Counted from the stretch's first letter, positions 1 to 7,602 are shown. The stretch is DNA of 13,883 nucleotides from an uncultured Clostridia bacterium (GCA_945867255.1 CAMBHV010000013.1:1-13883); one strand, 5' to 3'. Program-made: numbers and translations. The notes: a model not told the origin generated them from the letters alone.

Positions 1-56
1 CGCGCATGGCCAGGCCGGGCTTTCTGCAAAGCGGTGTCGGGCATACAGAGTTGTGA

Positions 57-605
57 TTATAACAGTTTACCCTCTTTGCGCAGGGCGTATACTTTCAACA
101 CTGCGGCGATGGTTTTGCCATCAGTGATTTCACCTGACAGCACCATTTCATACGCTTGCTTTAAAGGTAAGGTAAACAGACTGAGAAATTCGTCTTCATC
201 CAGATGTTGTCCGATAGGCGAAAGATTGCGGGCAACGTAAAGATAGATCACTTCGCTGCAATAGCCGCAAGTAGGAATAAAAGAACCAAGGTCTGCCCAG
301 GAGGAGGCGTGAAGACCCGCCTCTTCAGAAAGTTCACGCTGAGCCGCTTTCAAGGGGTCTTCACCTGACTCTAGTTTTCCGGCGGGTATTTCAATCAGCT
401 CTTTATCCAATGCGTAGCGATACTGACGCACAAGATAGATCTCATCTTTTTCATTTAAAGCGATGATCCCGGCACCGCCATGGTGATGCACAACCTCACG
501 GGTGGAAGTGCGGCCATTCTCCAGGCGCACCTTGTCCAAAGTTACGCGGATCACTCGCCCTTCGAACAGCGTTTGGCTGAAAAGGGATTGTTCAAAATGC
601 GGCAT
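57..605 (-). CDS. nudF: Nudix hydrolase, ADP-ribose pyrophosphatase type
   Basis: A 182-residue Nudix hydrolase that probably splits ADP-ribose or a related nucleoside diphosphate sugar into AMP and a sugar phosphate in the cytoplasm, a housecleaning role. The Nudix box is intact: G76, E82, then REL.EE at R90-E95 and G97, which supply the metal-binding glutamates. The stretch IEIPAGKLE just before it and the length fit the ADP-ribose pyrophosphatase branch (B. subtilis NudF). AGGAGG lies at 612-617 on the minus strand, six bases before the ATG. Only one base separates this start from the stop codon of the upstream CBS-protein gene (609-607), so the two are almost certainly translationally coupled in one operon. 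No terminator is visible between its stop and the left window edge, so the operon may continue. The family call is secure; the exact substrate and symbol are inferred. Confidence 0.9.
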   Translation of the reverse strand: MPHFEQSLFSQTLFEGRVIRVTLDKVRLENGRTSTREVVHHHGGAGIIALNEKDEIYLVRQYRYALDKELIEIPAGKLESGEDPLKAAQRELSEEAGLHASSWADLGSFIPTCGYCSEVIYLYVARNLSPIGQHLDEDEFLSLFTLPLKQAYEMVLSGEITDGKTIAAVLKVYALRKEGKLL

Positions 606-606
606 T

Positions 607-1812
607 TTATGCCTCCTGTTCCGGGTTTGACTGTGCCGGCACCTGACACAGCACCTTATTCACACGGCGTTCGCCAGCCTCCAAAACGGTAAATGTTACG
701 CCTCCCCATTCCACACGCACCGCTTCACCGGGTGCAGGAATATGGCCCAACTGATCGGTAACAAGGCCGCCGACGGTGTCAAAATCTCTTTCATCTTCTT
801 CCCCTTCCGGAGGAAGCTCCATGCCAAGGGTCTCAAAGATATCTTCAATATCTGCGCTTCCGGCAGCCACGAGCCCTTCCGGCGTGGACACCAGCTCTTC
901 TTCTTCATTATCGAATTCGTCCTGGATGTTTCCCACAATCTCTTCCAAAACGTCTTCCATTGTAACAACGCCGCTAGTTCCACCGTATTCATCTACTACT
1001 ACGGCGATTTGTGCGTGCTTAGCCCGAAATTCCATCAAAAGCTCCCGCGCGCGGCAGCTTTCCGGCACGAACATGGCACTGCGTGCAAATTCGCGTGCCG
1101 GGCGTGTGCCTTCACCGGGTTTGTTCCAAAGAGTAAACAAATCTTTTACATATACGATCCCTACGATGTCGTCCAGTGTCTTGCAGTATACGGGAATACG
1201 GGAAACGCCCTCTGCAAGAGAAAGTTCTACTACATCGTGAGCAGTGGCTGTTTCCGGCACGGCAATCAACTCCGTGCGGTGCGTCATGATATCGCCCGCA
1301 GTTACGTCGGCCAGTTCAAAAATGTTCGTGATCATTTCCTTCTGGCCTTCATCGATCACATCATGCTCTTCGCTTTCATCTACCATGTTCAGCAGGTCTT
1401 CCTGAGTTACGGATGCTGCCGGCTGGATCCCCCACAGACGAAATACAAGCTTCGAAAACCCGCTGAACAATGCGCCTGCGGCGGTAGATAGACCGTCATG
1501 GGTGCTCTCTTTCCCCAGAGCAGCGCCCAAACAAAAGCAAAGGACACCCAGGATGGCCAGCAAAGCAAGGCAGGAAAAGCCCCACCACGCGGTAAATACC
1601 TCAGCACACCAGAAAAAACCTACAGTGGCCGCTGCAGCAGCGCAAAGGCCCGTCAGCACAAACAGGCCAAGGCACCTGTCTGAAAACCCGAGCCGTGTGC
1701 TTGCAGCACGTTCCTCTCCGTGTGCACAGAATGCACCAGCGCGCCAGCAAAATACAAAGGTGGCCGCGCTCAGCACGGCGACCAGGGATAATAAAAGACC
1801 GTCCGGGTCCAT
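607..1812 (-). CDS. CBS-domain membrane protein, CorC/HlyC (CNNM-like) family
   Basis: A 401-residue membrane protein of the HlyC/CorC type, a family linked to magnesium or other cation efflux and often misnamed hemolysin. Hydrophobic segments lie at about residues 5-24, 48-69 and 77-98. Two CBS domains follow at about 174-228 (starting DIMTHR) and 245-297 (VVVDEYGGTSGVVTMEDVLEEIVG), then a CorC_HlyC domain at about 306-391 (FDTVGGLV). The CBS pair probably senses a nucleotide or Mg-ATP. The N-terminal membrane part is short and poorly conserved compared with a normal DUF21 domain, so transport ability is uncertain. The start is forced: an in-frame TGA lies three codons upstream of the ATG at 1812-1810. 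The ribosome site AAAGGAG is rather far away (12 bases). It is the first gene of a unit with the Nudix hydrolase. Confidence 0.9.
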   Translation of the reverse strand: MDPDGLLLSLVAVLSAATFVFCWRAGAFCAHGEERAASTRLGFSDRCLGLFVLTGLCAAAAATVGFFWCAEVFTAWWGFSCLALLAILGVLCFCLGAALGKESTHDGLSTAAGALFSGFSKLVFRLWGIQPAASVTQEDLLNMVDESEEHDVIDEGQKEMITNIFELADVTAGDIMTHRTELIAVPETATAHDVVELSLAEGVSRIPVYCKTLDDIVGIVYVKDLFTLWNKPGEGTRPAREFARSAMFVPESCRARELLMEFRAKHAQIAVVVDEYGGTSGVVTMEDVLEEIVGNIQDEFDNEEEELVSTPEGLVAAGSADIEDIFETLGMELPPEGEEDERDFDTVGGLVTDQLGHIPAPGEAVRVEWGGVTFTVLEAGERRVNKVLCQVPAQSNPEQEA

Positions 1813-1870
1813 GGAACATCAAAACTCCTTTTCTTTATGCTGCGGCACAGCCGCAGCGCCTATTTTTCTA

Positions 1871-1899
1871 AATATAATGTATTTTAAAGAGTGTGTCAA
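1871..1899 (-). promoter_or_regulatory. Promoter of the CBS-protein/Nudix operon
   Basis: On the minus strand TTGACA (1899-1894) is followed by a 17-base spacer and TATATT (1876-1871). This is a near-consensus sigma-A promoter pointing at the CBS-protein gene, with a predicted leader of about 50 bases. Confidence 0.75.
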
Positions 1900-1984
1900 T
1901 TGTGCCAGAATGTGCCACTGTATAAAAGATGTGTATATTCATGCAAAAGCACCTGTTTTTCACAAGAAAACCGGCCGGTATCTG

Positions 1985-2013
1985 TTTACTTTTACATTTG
2001 CTTTTGTTATAAT
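1985..2013 (+). promoter_or_regulatory. Probable promoter of the PFOR gene
   Basis: TTTACT (1985-1990), a 17-base spacer, then TATAAT (2008-2013) preceded by TGt, an extended -10. The -35 is weak but the -10 is perfect. Transcription would start near 2020, leaving a leader of about 165 bases before the start codon at 2185. Confidence 0.6.
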
Positions 2014-2068
2014 TGTGACGAGCGCGATGCAGAGACGGAACTTTGTTTTTGCAGGTTACGCCGTGTGG

Positions 2069-2147
2069 TTTGCGGTGCTCGAGGCCGCAAAGCAAAGGCA
2101 GAGAAAGGTGCAAAACAAAGGGAGTTCCCGCATTGGGGCAAAAGCCC
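2069..2147 (+). promoter_or_regulatory. Structured leader of the PFOR mRNA
   Basis: Three short stem-loops lie in a row in the predicted leader. They are TTTGCGG/CCGCAAA (2069-2075 with 2085-2091), GGG/CCC around AGTT (2120-2129) and GGGC/GCCC around AAAA (2136-2147). They are too short and lack the T-runs for terminators. They could affect mRNA stability. I recognise no known riboswitch. Confidence 0.3.
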
Positions 2148-2184
2148 GTTTCTGCTCAATTTACAAAGAACCGGAGGAAGAAAA

Positions 2185-5100
2185 ATGCCAAGATCGAAAA
2201 AATCGATGGACGGCAACACCGCTGCAGCGCATGTAGCATATGCGTTCACGGAAGTTGCCGGCATCTATCCCATCACACCGTCGAGCCCCATGGCCGACAT
2301 GGTGGACCAGTGGAGTGCGGCGCATCAGAAAAACATCTTCGGCACCGAAGTGAAGGTCATGGAGATGCAGTCTGAGGCGGGTGCGGCTGGCACTGTACAC
2401 GGTAGCCTTGCTGCCGGTGCGCTCACCACCACATTCACTGCGTCCCAGGGCTTGCTTTTGATGATCCCGAACATGTATAAAATCGCGGGCGAGCTGCTGC
2501 CGGCGGTGTTTCACGTGTCTGCCCGTACTGTGGCGAGCCACGCCCTGAATATCTTCGGCGATCATTCCGACGTGTATGCCTGCCGTCAGACGGGTTTTGC
2601 CATGCTGGCGGAGTCCAATCCGCAGGAAGTAATGGATCTGGCTGCTGTGGCGCATCTTTCTGCCCTTGAGAGCCGCGTACCTTTCCTGAACTTCTTTGAC
2701 GGATTCCGTACTTCTCACGAGATCCAGAAAATCGAAGTGTGGGATTATGACGATCTGAAAGAGATGACCGATATGGACGCCGTGAAGGCGTTCCGCGATC
2801 ATGCGCTGAACCCCGAGCACCCCGCCATGCGCGGCAGCCACGAGAACGGCGATATCTTCTTCCAGCACCGTGAAGCTTGCAACAAGTATTATGATGCTGT
2901 GCCCGCTGTTGTGGAAAAGTACATGGGCAAAGTAAACGAAAAGCTGGGCACACATTACCAGCTGTTTGAGTACTATGGCGCTGCGGATGCCGAGCGCGTT
3001 ATCATTGCCATGGGCTCTATTTGCGATGTGGCGGAAGAAGTAATCGATTATCTGACCGCCAAGGGTGAGAAAGTTGGCCTTGTGAAAGTGCGCCTGTATC
3101 GCCCGTTCTCTGCCAAACACCTGCTGGCTGCCGTGCCCGCCACTGCGAAGAAGATTGCGGTGCTGGACCGCACGAAAGAGCCGGGTGCTTATGCAGAGCC
3201 GCTGCACTTGGACGTGATGAGCGCCTTTGCTGAGGCAAAACGCGAAGCTACCATCATTGGCGGCCGTTATGGTCTGGGTTCGAAAGACACCCCGCCCGCC
3301 AGCGTGTTTGCCGTGTATGAGGAGCTGACGAAGGATGCCCCGAAACCGCGCTTCACCATTGGTATCACGGACGATGTTACCTATCTGTCTTTGGAGGAGA
3401 AACCGTCTCCGAACACCGCAGCAGAAGGCACGAAGGAATGCAAGTTCTGGGGCCTTGGCGGCGACGGCACCGTGGGCGCCAACAAAAACAGCACCAAGAT
3501 CATCGGCGACCACACCGACAAATACATTCAGGCTTATTTCCAGTATGACTCGAAGAAGACGGGCGGCGTGACCATCAGCCACCTGCGCTTTGGTGACAAG
3601 CCCATCCGCGCTCCGTATTACATCAACAAGGCTGACTTCGTGGCCTGCCATAACCCCTCTTATGTCATCAAGGGCTACAAGATGGTCAACGATGTTAAGC
3701 CGGGCGGCGTGTTCCTGATCAACTGCCAGTGGACAGACGAAGAGCTGGATAAACACATGCCCGCAGAGGCCAAGCGCTATATTGCAAACAATGATGTGCA
3801 GCTGTACACCATCAATGCTATCGACAAGGCTATCGAGATCGGCCTTGGCAAGCGCACCAATACCATTCTGCAGTCTGCGTTCTTTGCGCTGGCTGGCGTG
3901 CTGCCCAAAGAGGATGCACTGAAGTATATGAAACAGGCGGCTGAGAAATCCTTTGCCAAGAAGGGCCAGGCCGTTGTAGAGATGAACTGGAAAGCCATCG
4001 ACGCTGGCTTTGACGCCTATCACAAGGTGGAAGTGCCTGCCTCTTGGAAAGATGCGCAGGATGCCCCTGTGGCGCACAATCTGGCCGGTAGCCCTGCCAC
4101 GGTGGATATGGTAACGAAAGTGATGTTCCCTGTGGGCAAAATGGATGGCGACAGCCTGCCGGTTTCTGCATTTGAGAAATATGTGGATGGCCAGTTTGAG
4201 CAGGGTGCTTCTGCATACGAGAAACGCGGTGTAGCGGTTGCCGTGCCTGAGTGGGATGTAACCAAGTGCATTCAGTGCAACCAGTGCGCGTATGTGTGCC
4301 CGCATGCCACGATTCGTCCGTTTGCGCTGAGCGCCGAAGAAGTTGCTGCTGCGCCTGAGGCGTTGAAGTCCAAGAAGATGAACGGCAAGGGCTGCGAGGA
4401 ATATCAGTTTGCCATGACAGTTTCTCCGCTGGACTGCATGGGTTGCGGCGTGTGCGTTGGCGTGTGCCCGGCCCCTGGCAAAGCACTGAAGATGGTGCCG
4501 CAGGAGACACAGCTTGCCCAGCAGGATGTGTTCGATTATTGTGTGGCCAATGTGTCCAAAAAACCTGGCATGATGGCAGAGACAACGGTGAAGGGCAGCC
4601 AGTTCAACCAGCCGCTGCTTGAGTTCTCCGGCTCTTGCGCTGGCTGTGCTGAAACCAGCTATGCCCGCCTGATCACCCAGCTGTTTGGTGAGCGTATGTA
4701 TATCTCCAACGCCACCGGCTGCTCGTCCATTTGGGGCGGCCCGGCTGCCACGTCCCCGTATACGCGCAACCGCGTGTCCGGCCGTGGCCCCGCGTGGGCA
4801 AACAGCCTGTTCGAGGACAACGCAGAGCACGGCTTCGGTATGTATCTGGGCCAGAAGACGCTGCGTGACAACCTGGCGGAGAAGACCCGTAAGCTGATCG
4901 CGGTGGAATATGCTGTGCCCGAGCTGAAGGCAGCCGCACAGGAGTGGCTGGATACCATGAATGACGGCAGTGCCAATGGCCCGGCCGCAGAGAAGTATGT
5001 AGCGGCCCTGGAAGCTGGCATCGTGCCCGGTTGCACGTGCGAAGCCTGCACGCTTGCCAATGACATTCTCAGCCAGAAACAGTACTTGGCTAAAAAGTCC

Positions 5101-5760
5101 GTGTGGATCTTCGGCGGCGACGGTTGGGCTTATGACATCGGCTTCGGTGGTTTGGACCATGTTCTGGCTTCCGGTGAAGATGTGAACGTGATGGTATTTG
5201 ACACGGAAGTGTATTCCAACACGGGCGGTCAGGCTTCTAAGGCCAGCCAGATGGGCCAGGTGGCACAGTTTGCCGCGGCCGGCAAGGCGATTGGCAAGAA
5301 GAGCCTGGCGGAAATCGCCATGAGCTATGGCTATGTTTATGTAGCACAGATCGCCATGGGCGCAGACCAGAATCAGACCATTAAGGCCTTGGCCGAGGCA
5401 GAGAGCTATCACGGCCCGTCTCTGATCATTGGCTACGCACCCTGCGAGATGCATGGTGTGAAAGGCGGTATGACGAACTGCCAGGCTGAGATGAAGCGTG
5501 CTGTTGCGTGCGGTTACTGGAATAACTTCCGCTTTGACCCGCGCAAGAAAGCAGAAGGCAAGAATCCGTTTACACTGGATTCCAAAGCTCCCACAGCGGA
5601 TTATAAGGAATTCATTGAAAGCGAGACTCGTTATAGCCGTCTGCAGCGCGCTTTCCCGGAACGTGCAGAAGCCCTGTTCAACCAGGCTGCTGCCAACGCG
5701 AAGGATCGCTATGCATATCTCACAAAATTGGCAAAACTGTATGCTCCCGAGGAAGAGTGA
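2185..5760 (+). CDS. nifJ: Pyruvate:ferredoxin (flavodoxin) oxidoreductase, single chain
   Basis: A 1191-residue homodimeric-type PFOR that oxidises pyruvate and CoA to acetyl-CoA and CO2 and reduces ferredoxin, the central step of anaerobic sugar breakdown. Residues known from the Desulfovibrio africanus enzyme are in place: T31 in YPITPSSP, E64 and R114. Two ferredoxin-type [4Fe-4S] motifs are at C695/698/701/705 and C751/754/757/761. Ligands of the third cluster are C818, C821, C846 and C1099 (GGMTNCQ). The thiamine diphosphate site is GDGWAYDIG near D979, followed by SNTGGQASK. The reading frame stays open upstream to 1891, but GGAGG at 2173-2177 fits the ATG at 2185, which yields the family's usual N-terminus. 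The extra upstream residues are Cys-rich nonsense and overlap the promoter. The gene is monocistronic, with its own promoter and terminator. Confidence 0.98.
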   Translation: MPRSKKSMDGNTAAAHVAYAFTEVAGIYPITPSSPMADMVDQWSAAHQKNIFGTEVKVMEMQSEAGAAGTVHGSLAAGALTTTFTASQGLLLMIPNMYKIAGELLPAVFHVSARTVASHALNIFGDHSDVYACRQTGFAMLAESNPQEVMDLAAVAHLSALESRVPFLNFFDGFRTSHEIQKIEVWDYDDLKEMTDMDAVKAFRDHALNPEHPAMRGSHENGDIFFQHREACNKYYDAVPAVVEKYMGKVNEKLGTHYQLFEYYGAADAERVIIAMGSICDVAEEVIDYLTAKGEKVGLVKVRLYRPFSAKHLLAAVPATAKKIAVLDRTKEPGAYAEPLHLDVMSAFAEAKREATIIGGRYGLGSKDTPPASVFAVYEELTKDAPKPRFTIGITDDVTYLSLEEKPSPNTAAEGTKECKFWGLGGDGTVGANKNSTKIIGDHTDKYIQAYFQYDSKKTGGVTISHLRFGDKPIRAPYYINKADFVACHNPSYVIKGYKMVNDVKPGGVFLINCQWTDEELDKHMPAEAKRYIANNDVQLYTINAIDKAIEIGLGKRTNTILQSAFFALAGVLPKEDALKYMKQAAEKSFAKKGQAVVEMNWKAIDAGFDAYHKVEVPASWKDAQDAPVAHNLAGSPATVDMVTKVMFPVGKMDGDSLPVSAFEKYVDGQFEQGASAYEKRGVAVAVPEWDVTKCIQCNQCAYVCPHATIRPFALSAEEVAAAPEALKSKKMNGKGCEEYQFAMTVSPLDCMGCGVCVGVCPAPGKALKMVPQETQLAQQDVFDYCVANVSKKPGMMAETTVKGSQFNQPLLEFSGSCAGCAETSYARLITQLFGERMYISNATGCSSIWGGPAATSPYTRNRVSGRGPAWANSLFEDNAEHGFGMYLGQKTLRDNLAEKTRKLIAVEYAVPELKAAAQEWLDTMNDGSANGPAAEKYVAALEAGIVPGCTCEACTLANDILSQKQYLAKKSVWIFGGDGWAYDIGFGGLDHVLASGEDVNVMVFDTEVYSNTGGQASKASQMGQVAQFAAAGKAIGKKSLAEIAMSYGYVYVAQIAMGADQNQTIKALAEAESYHGPSLIIGYAPCEMHGVKGGMTNCQAEMKRAVACGYWNNFRFDPRKKAEGKNPFTLDSKAPTADYKEFIESETRYSRLQRAFPERAEALFNQAAANAKDRYAYLTKLAKLYAPEEE

Positions 5761-5780
5761 ACAGAAAGCTGATTTGCTGC

Positions 5781-5811
5781 AAAAGGGCCCCGCAATGCGG
5801 GGTCCTTTTTT
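5781..5811 (+). terminator. Rho-independent terminator after PFOR
   Basis: A GC-rich hairpin, GGGCCCCGC / GCGGGGTCC around a 3-base loop (AAT), is extended by A/T pairs and ends in six Ts (5806-5811). It lies 20 bases after the PFOR stop. Confidence 0.93.
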
Positions 5812-5886
5812 ACAGCAAAATTGTCTGGCAAACTCAATTGAATTTATATATATTACACAAAAATTATCAACATTAAAAAGAAAAGC

Positions 5887-5915
5887 TTGAAAAAAGCCCT
5901 AAATGACGTTATGAT
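5887..5915 (+). promoter_or_regulatory. Promoter of the ribbon-helix-helix gene
   Basis: TTGAAA (5887-5892), a 17-base spacer, then TATGAT (5910-5915). TGAC (5904-5907) and GTCA (5919-5922) flank the -10 as a short inverted repeat, a possible operator (weak). Confidence 0.65.
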
Positions 5916-5973
5916 GAAGTCAGATGGACGCCATAAAGTTGCCGTTAGGCACCGGTAAGGAGGGAACTTGTGC

Positions 5974-6141
5974 ATGAAGGAAATTCCGCCGAGGTATACG
6001 TTGCGTGTCAGCCAAAGTCTGCTGGATAAACTGGGATATATCGCAGATTTTGAAGGAAGAACAAAAAACAAAGAACTGGAACAAATGATCAAAAAACGCG
6101 TGACAGCCTTTGAGGCGGAGTATGGAAAAATACCGGTGTGA
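5974..6141 (+). CDS. Small ribbon-helix-helix (Arc/CopG-like) DNA-binding protein
   Basis: A 55-residue basic protein, MKEIPPRYTLRV... to ...EYGKIPV. The pattern fits an Arc-type ribbon-helix-helix fold: a short strand with alternating residues (RYTLRVS, 7-13), helix A (SLLDKLGYIADFE, about 15-27), the turn GRT, and helix B (KNKELEQMIKKRVTAFEAEYG, about 31-51). Such proteins dimerise and bind DNA through the strand. AGGAGG at 5958-5963 lies 10 bases before the ATG; an in-frame TTG at 5968 is too close to it. It has its own promoter and terminator, so it is a stand-alone gene. No toxin partner follows, which argues against an antitoxin. The target is unknown; autoregulation is a guess. Confidence 0.8.
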   Translation: MKEIPPRYTLRVSQSLLDKLGYIADFEGRTKNKELEQMIKKRVTAFEAEYGKIPV

Positions 6142-6163
6142 GCGGAATGAACAAAGTGAGTAG

Positions 6164-6200
6164 AAACCGTGGCAGGCAACAAAGCTTGCCACGGTTTTTT
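6164..6200 (+). terminator. Rho-independent terminator after the ribbon-helix-helix gene
   Basis: AACCGTGGCA pairs perfectly with TGCCACGGTT, plus G.T and G-C pairs inside, and T6 follows at 6195-6200. It lies about 25 bases after the stop codon. Confidence 0.92.
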
Positions 6201-6316
6201 ATGTCAAAAGTATACGCCAGGAGAGAAAAGTGAAAGCATGTTAATAGTAGGAAAAGGCTGCTTCCGGCTTGGCGGATATTAGCAGGCTAAAAGGCGTGCA
6301 GGTTTTGTGAAAACGC

Positions 6317-6337
6317 GGAAAAACAGCGTGTTTTTCC
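6317..6337. repeat. Perfect 9-bp inverted repeat upstream of the yitT-like gene
   Basis: GGAAAAACA and TGTTTTTCC are separated by only GCG. It lies about 10 bases upstream of the presumed -35 of the YitT-family gene, with no T-run following. It is more like an operator for a dimeric regulator than a terminator. Confidence 0.45.
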
Positions 6338-6347
6338 CAAAGGAGTG

Positions 6348-6376
6348 TTTTCTTCCCTTCGCGCGTATGATATGAT
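6348..6376 (+). promoter_or_regulatory. Possible promoter of the yitT-like gene
   Basis: TATGAT at 6371-6376 is preceded by TGa, an extended -10. The best -35 at 17 bases is poor (TTTTCT). The start codon is about 55 bases downstream of the -10, with a small hairpin (6394-6417) just before the ribosome binding site. Confidence 0.4.
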
Positions 6377-6432
6377 AAAAAACAATCGGGAAGGCGATGC
6401 CCAGGCGGCATGATCGCTAAAGGAGGAGCAGA

Positions 6433-7308
6433 ATGCCAAGTAAAGTAAAACAACCCGGCCATGTATGGCGCACTTTGGCGGTGGACCTTATGTATGATAT
6501 AGTGGGAAATGCTTTGTACGCAGTGGCAATTTGCGTGTTTGCAAAGCACGCTCCGTTTGCCCCAAGCGAGGTTTCCGGACTGGCGGTAATTTTAAACCAT
6601 ATCTGGAACGGCCTTCCCATCGGTGTGCTTACTCTTGTTCTGAATGTCCCTATCATTCTGGTCAGTTATCGCGCAGTGGGAAAAGTATTTCTTTTAAAAA
6701 GCCTGCGTACTATTTTGATCAGCACTTTGTTTGTGGACGTTTTGTTCGCTCGGGTGCCTGCCTATACGGGAGATCCGCTTTTGGCAGCACTGTTTATGGG
6801 CGTGTTTCTTGGCAGTGGTCTTGCATTGGTTTATATGCGAGGCTCTTCTACAGGGGGAGCAGATTTTCTTGTAATGGCAGCCAAAAAGAAATTTCCGTTT
6901 TTGTCCATGGGGCAACTAGCCATGGGGATGAATGGTTTGATTATTTTGGGAAGCGGGCTTGCCTATCAAAGTTTGGACGCTGTGTTGTATGGTGCGGTGG
7001 CCACATTTACATCTTCTACCGTGATGGATAAGATTTTGTATGGTGCCGGCTCAGGCAAGTTGGCGCTGATCATTACATCCAATGGGAAAAAGACCGCGGA
7101 AGAGATCAACCTCATCGTACGGCGTGGTGCCACTTTGCTGCCGGCTTATGGAGCATATTCCGGGCAACAGAGAGAACTTCTGATGTGCGTGTGTTCCAAA
7201 TCGGAAATTTATAAGGTGCAGAATGCGGCTCAGCGTGTGGACCCACAAGCTTTTGTGATGATCACAGAGGCCAGCGAAATATATGGAAATGGGTTTCGAA
7301 CTTCGTAA
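6433..7308 (+). CDS. YitT family integral membrane protein (DUF161/DUF2179)
   Basis: A 291-residue membrane protein of the YitT family, function unknown. Hydrophobic segments are at about residues 15-37, 50-78, 88-107, 115-134 and 155-195. The family signature GSSTGGADFL is present in the middle. A soluble C-terminal DUF2179 domain begins near residue 208 (KLALIITSNGKKTAEEIN) and ends with FVMITEASEIYGNGF, the usual family ending. AGGAGG at 6421-6426 lies six bases before the ATG. It appears monocistronic. Family members are often annotated as possible transporters, without firm evidence. Confidence 0.93.
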   Translation: MPSKVKQPGHVWRTLAVDLMYDIVGNALYAVAICVFAKHAPFAPSEVSGLAVILNHIWNGLPIGVLTLVLNVPIILVSYRAVGKVFLLKSLRTILISTLFVDVLFARVPAYTGDPLLAALFMGVFLGSGLALVYMRGSSTGGADFLVMAAKKKFPFLSMGQLAMGMNGLIILGSGLAYQSLDAVLYGAVATFTSSTVMDKILYGAGSGKLALIITSNGKKTAEEINLIVRRGATLLPAYGAYSGQQRELLMCVCSKSEIYKVQNAAQRVDPQAFVMITEASEIYGNGFRTS

Positions 7309-7350
7309 AAACATACATGTTAAGGTGCTTATACATGTATATTGCGAAAC
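7293..7350. repeat. Nested inverted repeats at the end of the yitT-like gene
   Basis: ATACATGT (7313-7320) is mirrored by ACATGTAT (7333-7340). Outside it, GTTTCG (7293-7298, within the last codons) is mirrored by CGAAAC (7345-7350). No T-run follows, so this is not a classical terminator. It may protect the mRNA 3' end or be a protein site. Confidence 0.4.
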
Positions 7351-7419
7351 AAATTTACAGAGGAACTTTTTTAAAAGCAGAAATAAATGTACGCGTTGTA
7401 ATTTTTGACAAAATGTAAA

Positions 7420-7534
7420 CTTTCAACATTTCCACAGAGTTTTACACTTTGTATAGCCGATTTTCCCCGAACCTCTGTTGAAAACCCTGTGGAAAGTGTT
7501 AAAAACCGCTATTTTGCAGGCAAAGTTTTCCACC
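7420..7534. other. Cluster of DnaA-box-like sequences (candidate DnaA binding region or origin element)
   Basis: Within the 381-base gene-free, AT-rich gap 7309-7689 are several near-matches to the DnaA box TTWTNCACA. On the plus strand these are ATTTCCACA (7428-7436), TTTTACACT (7440-7448) and TTTTCCACC (7526-7534). On the minus strand these are CTTTCCACA (7496-7488) and TTTTCAACA (7484-7476). Each has one or two mismatches. The set at about 7420-7448 is repeated in opposite orientation at about 7476-7505, with a TTTCCACAG core in the middle of each (one base shorter in the left copy). The flanking gap 7351-7419 is very AT-rich. dnaA itself is not in the window, so this could be an origin part, a DnaA titration site or a regulatory site of another protein. 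Confidence 0.4.
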
Positions 7535-7572
7535 ACTCAAAAGGGTGAGATGCAAAGCTGAATAACTTTCTG

Positions 7573-7602
7573 TTGAATGGAAAAATTTTCTGATGTTACA
7601 AT
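7573..7602 (+). promoter_or_regulatory. Promoter of the rhomboid-like gene
   Basis: TTGAAT (7573-7578), an 18-base spacer and TACAAT (7597-7602) preceded by TGt (extended -10). The leader would be about 80 bases and has a small GCGGC/GCCGC hairpin (7655-7671) just before the ribosome site. Confidence 0.6.

Noticed and set aside
1..44. Possible start of a further minus-strand gene (ATG at 44-42, MPDTALQKARPGHA...)
   Set aside because: Only 14 codons before the edge and no ribosome binding site; the following sequence is needed to judge.
742..1491. Plus-strand frames of 249 and 154 codons inside the CBS-protein gene
   Set aside because: Both are antisense shadows with low-complexity or cysteine-rich residues and no family resemblance, while the minus frame is a clear CBS/CorC protein.
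1891..2184. 98 extra N-terminal residues on PFOR
   Set aside because: They overlap the presumed promoter and both leader hairpins, have no ribosome site, and the family N-terminus begins exactly at the ATG with GGAGG upstream.
2161..5454. A 1097-codon open frame antisense to PFOR
   Set aside because: It is a shadow of the strongly coding PFOR frame: no ribosome site, histidine/arginine-rich random composition and no recognisable domain.
7293..7350. Terminator for the yitT-like gene
   Set aside because: The nested inverted repeats are AT-rich and lack a T-run, so I list them only as repeats.
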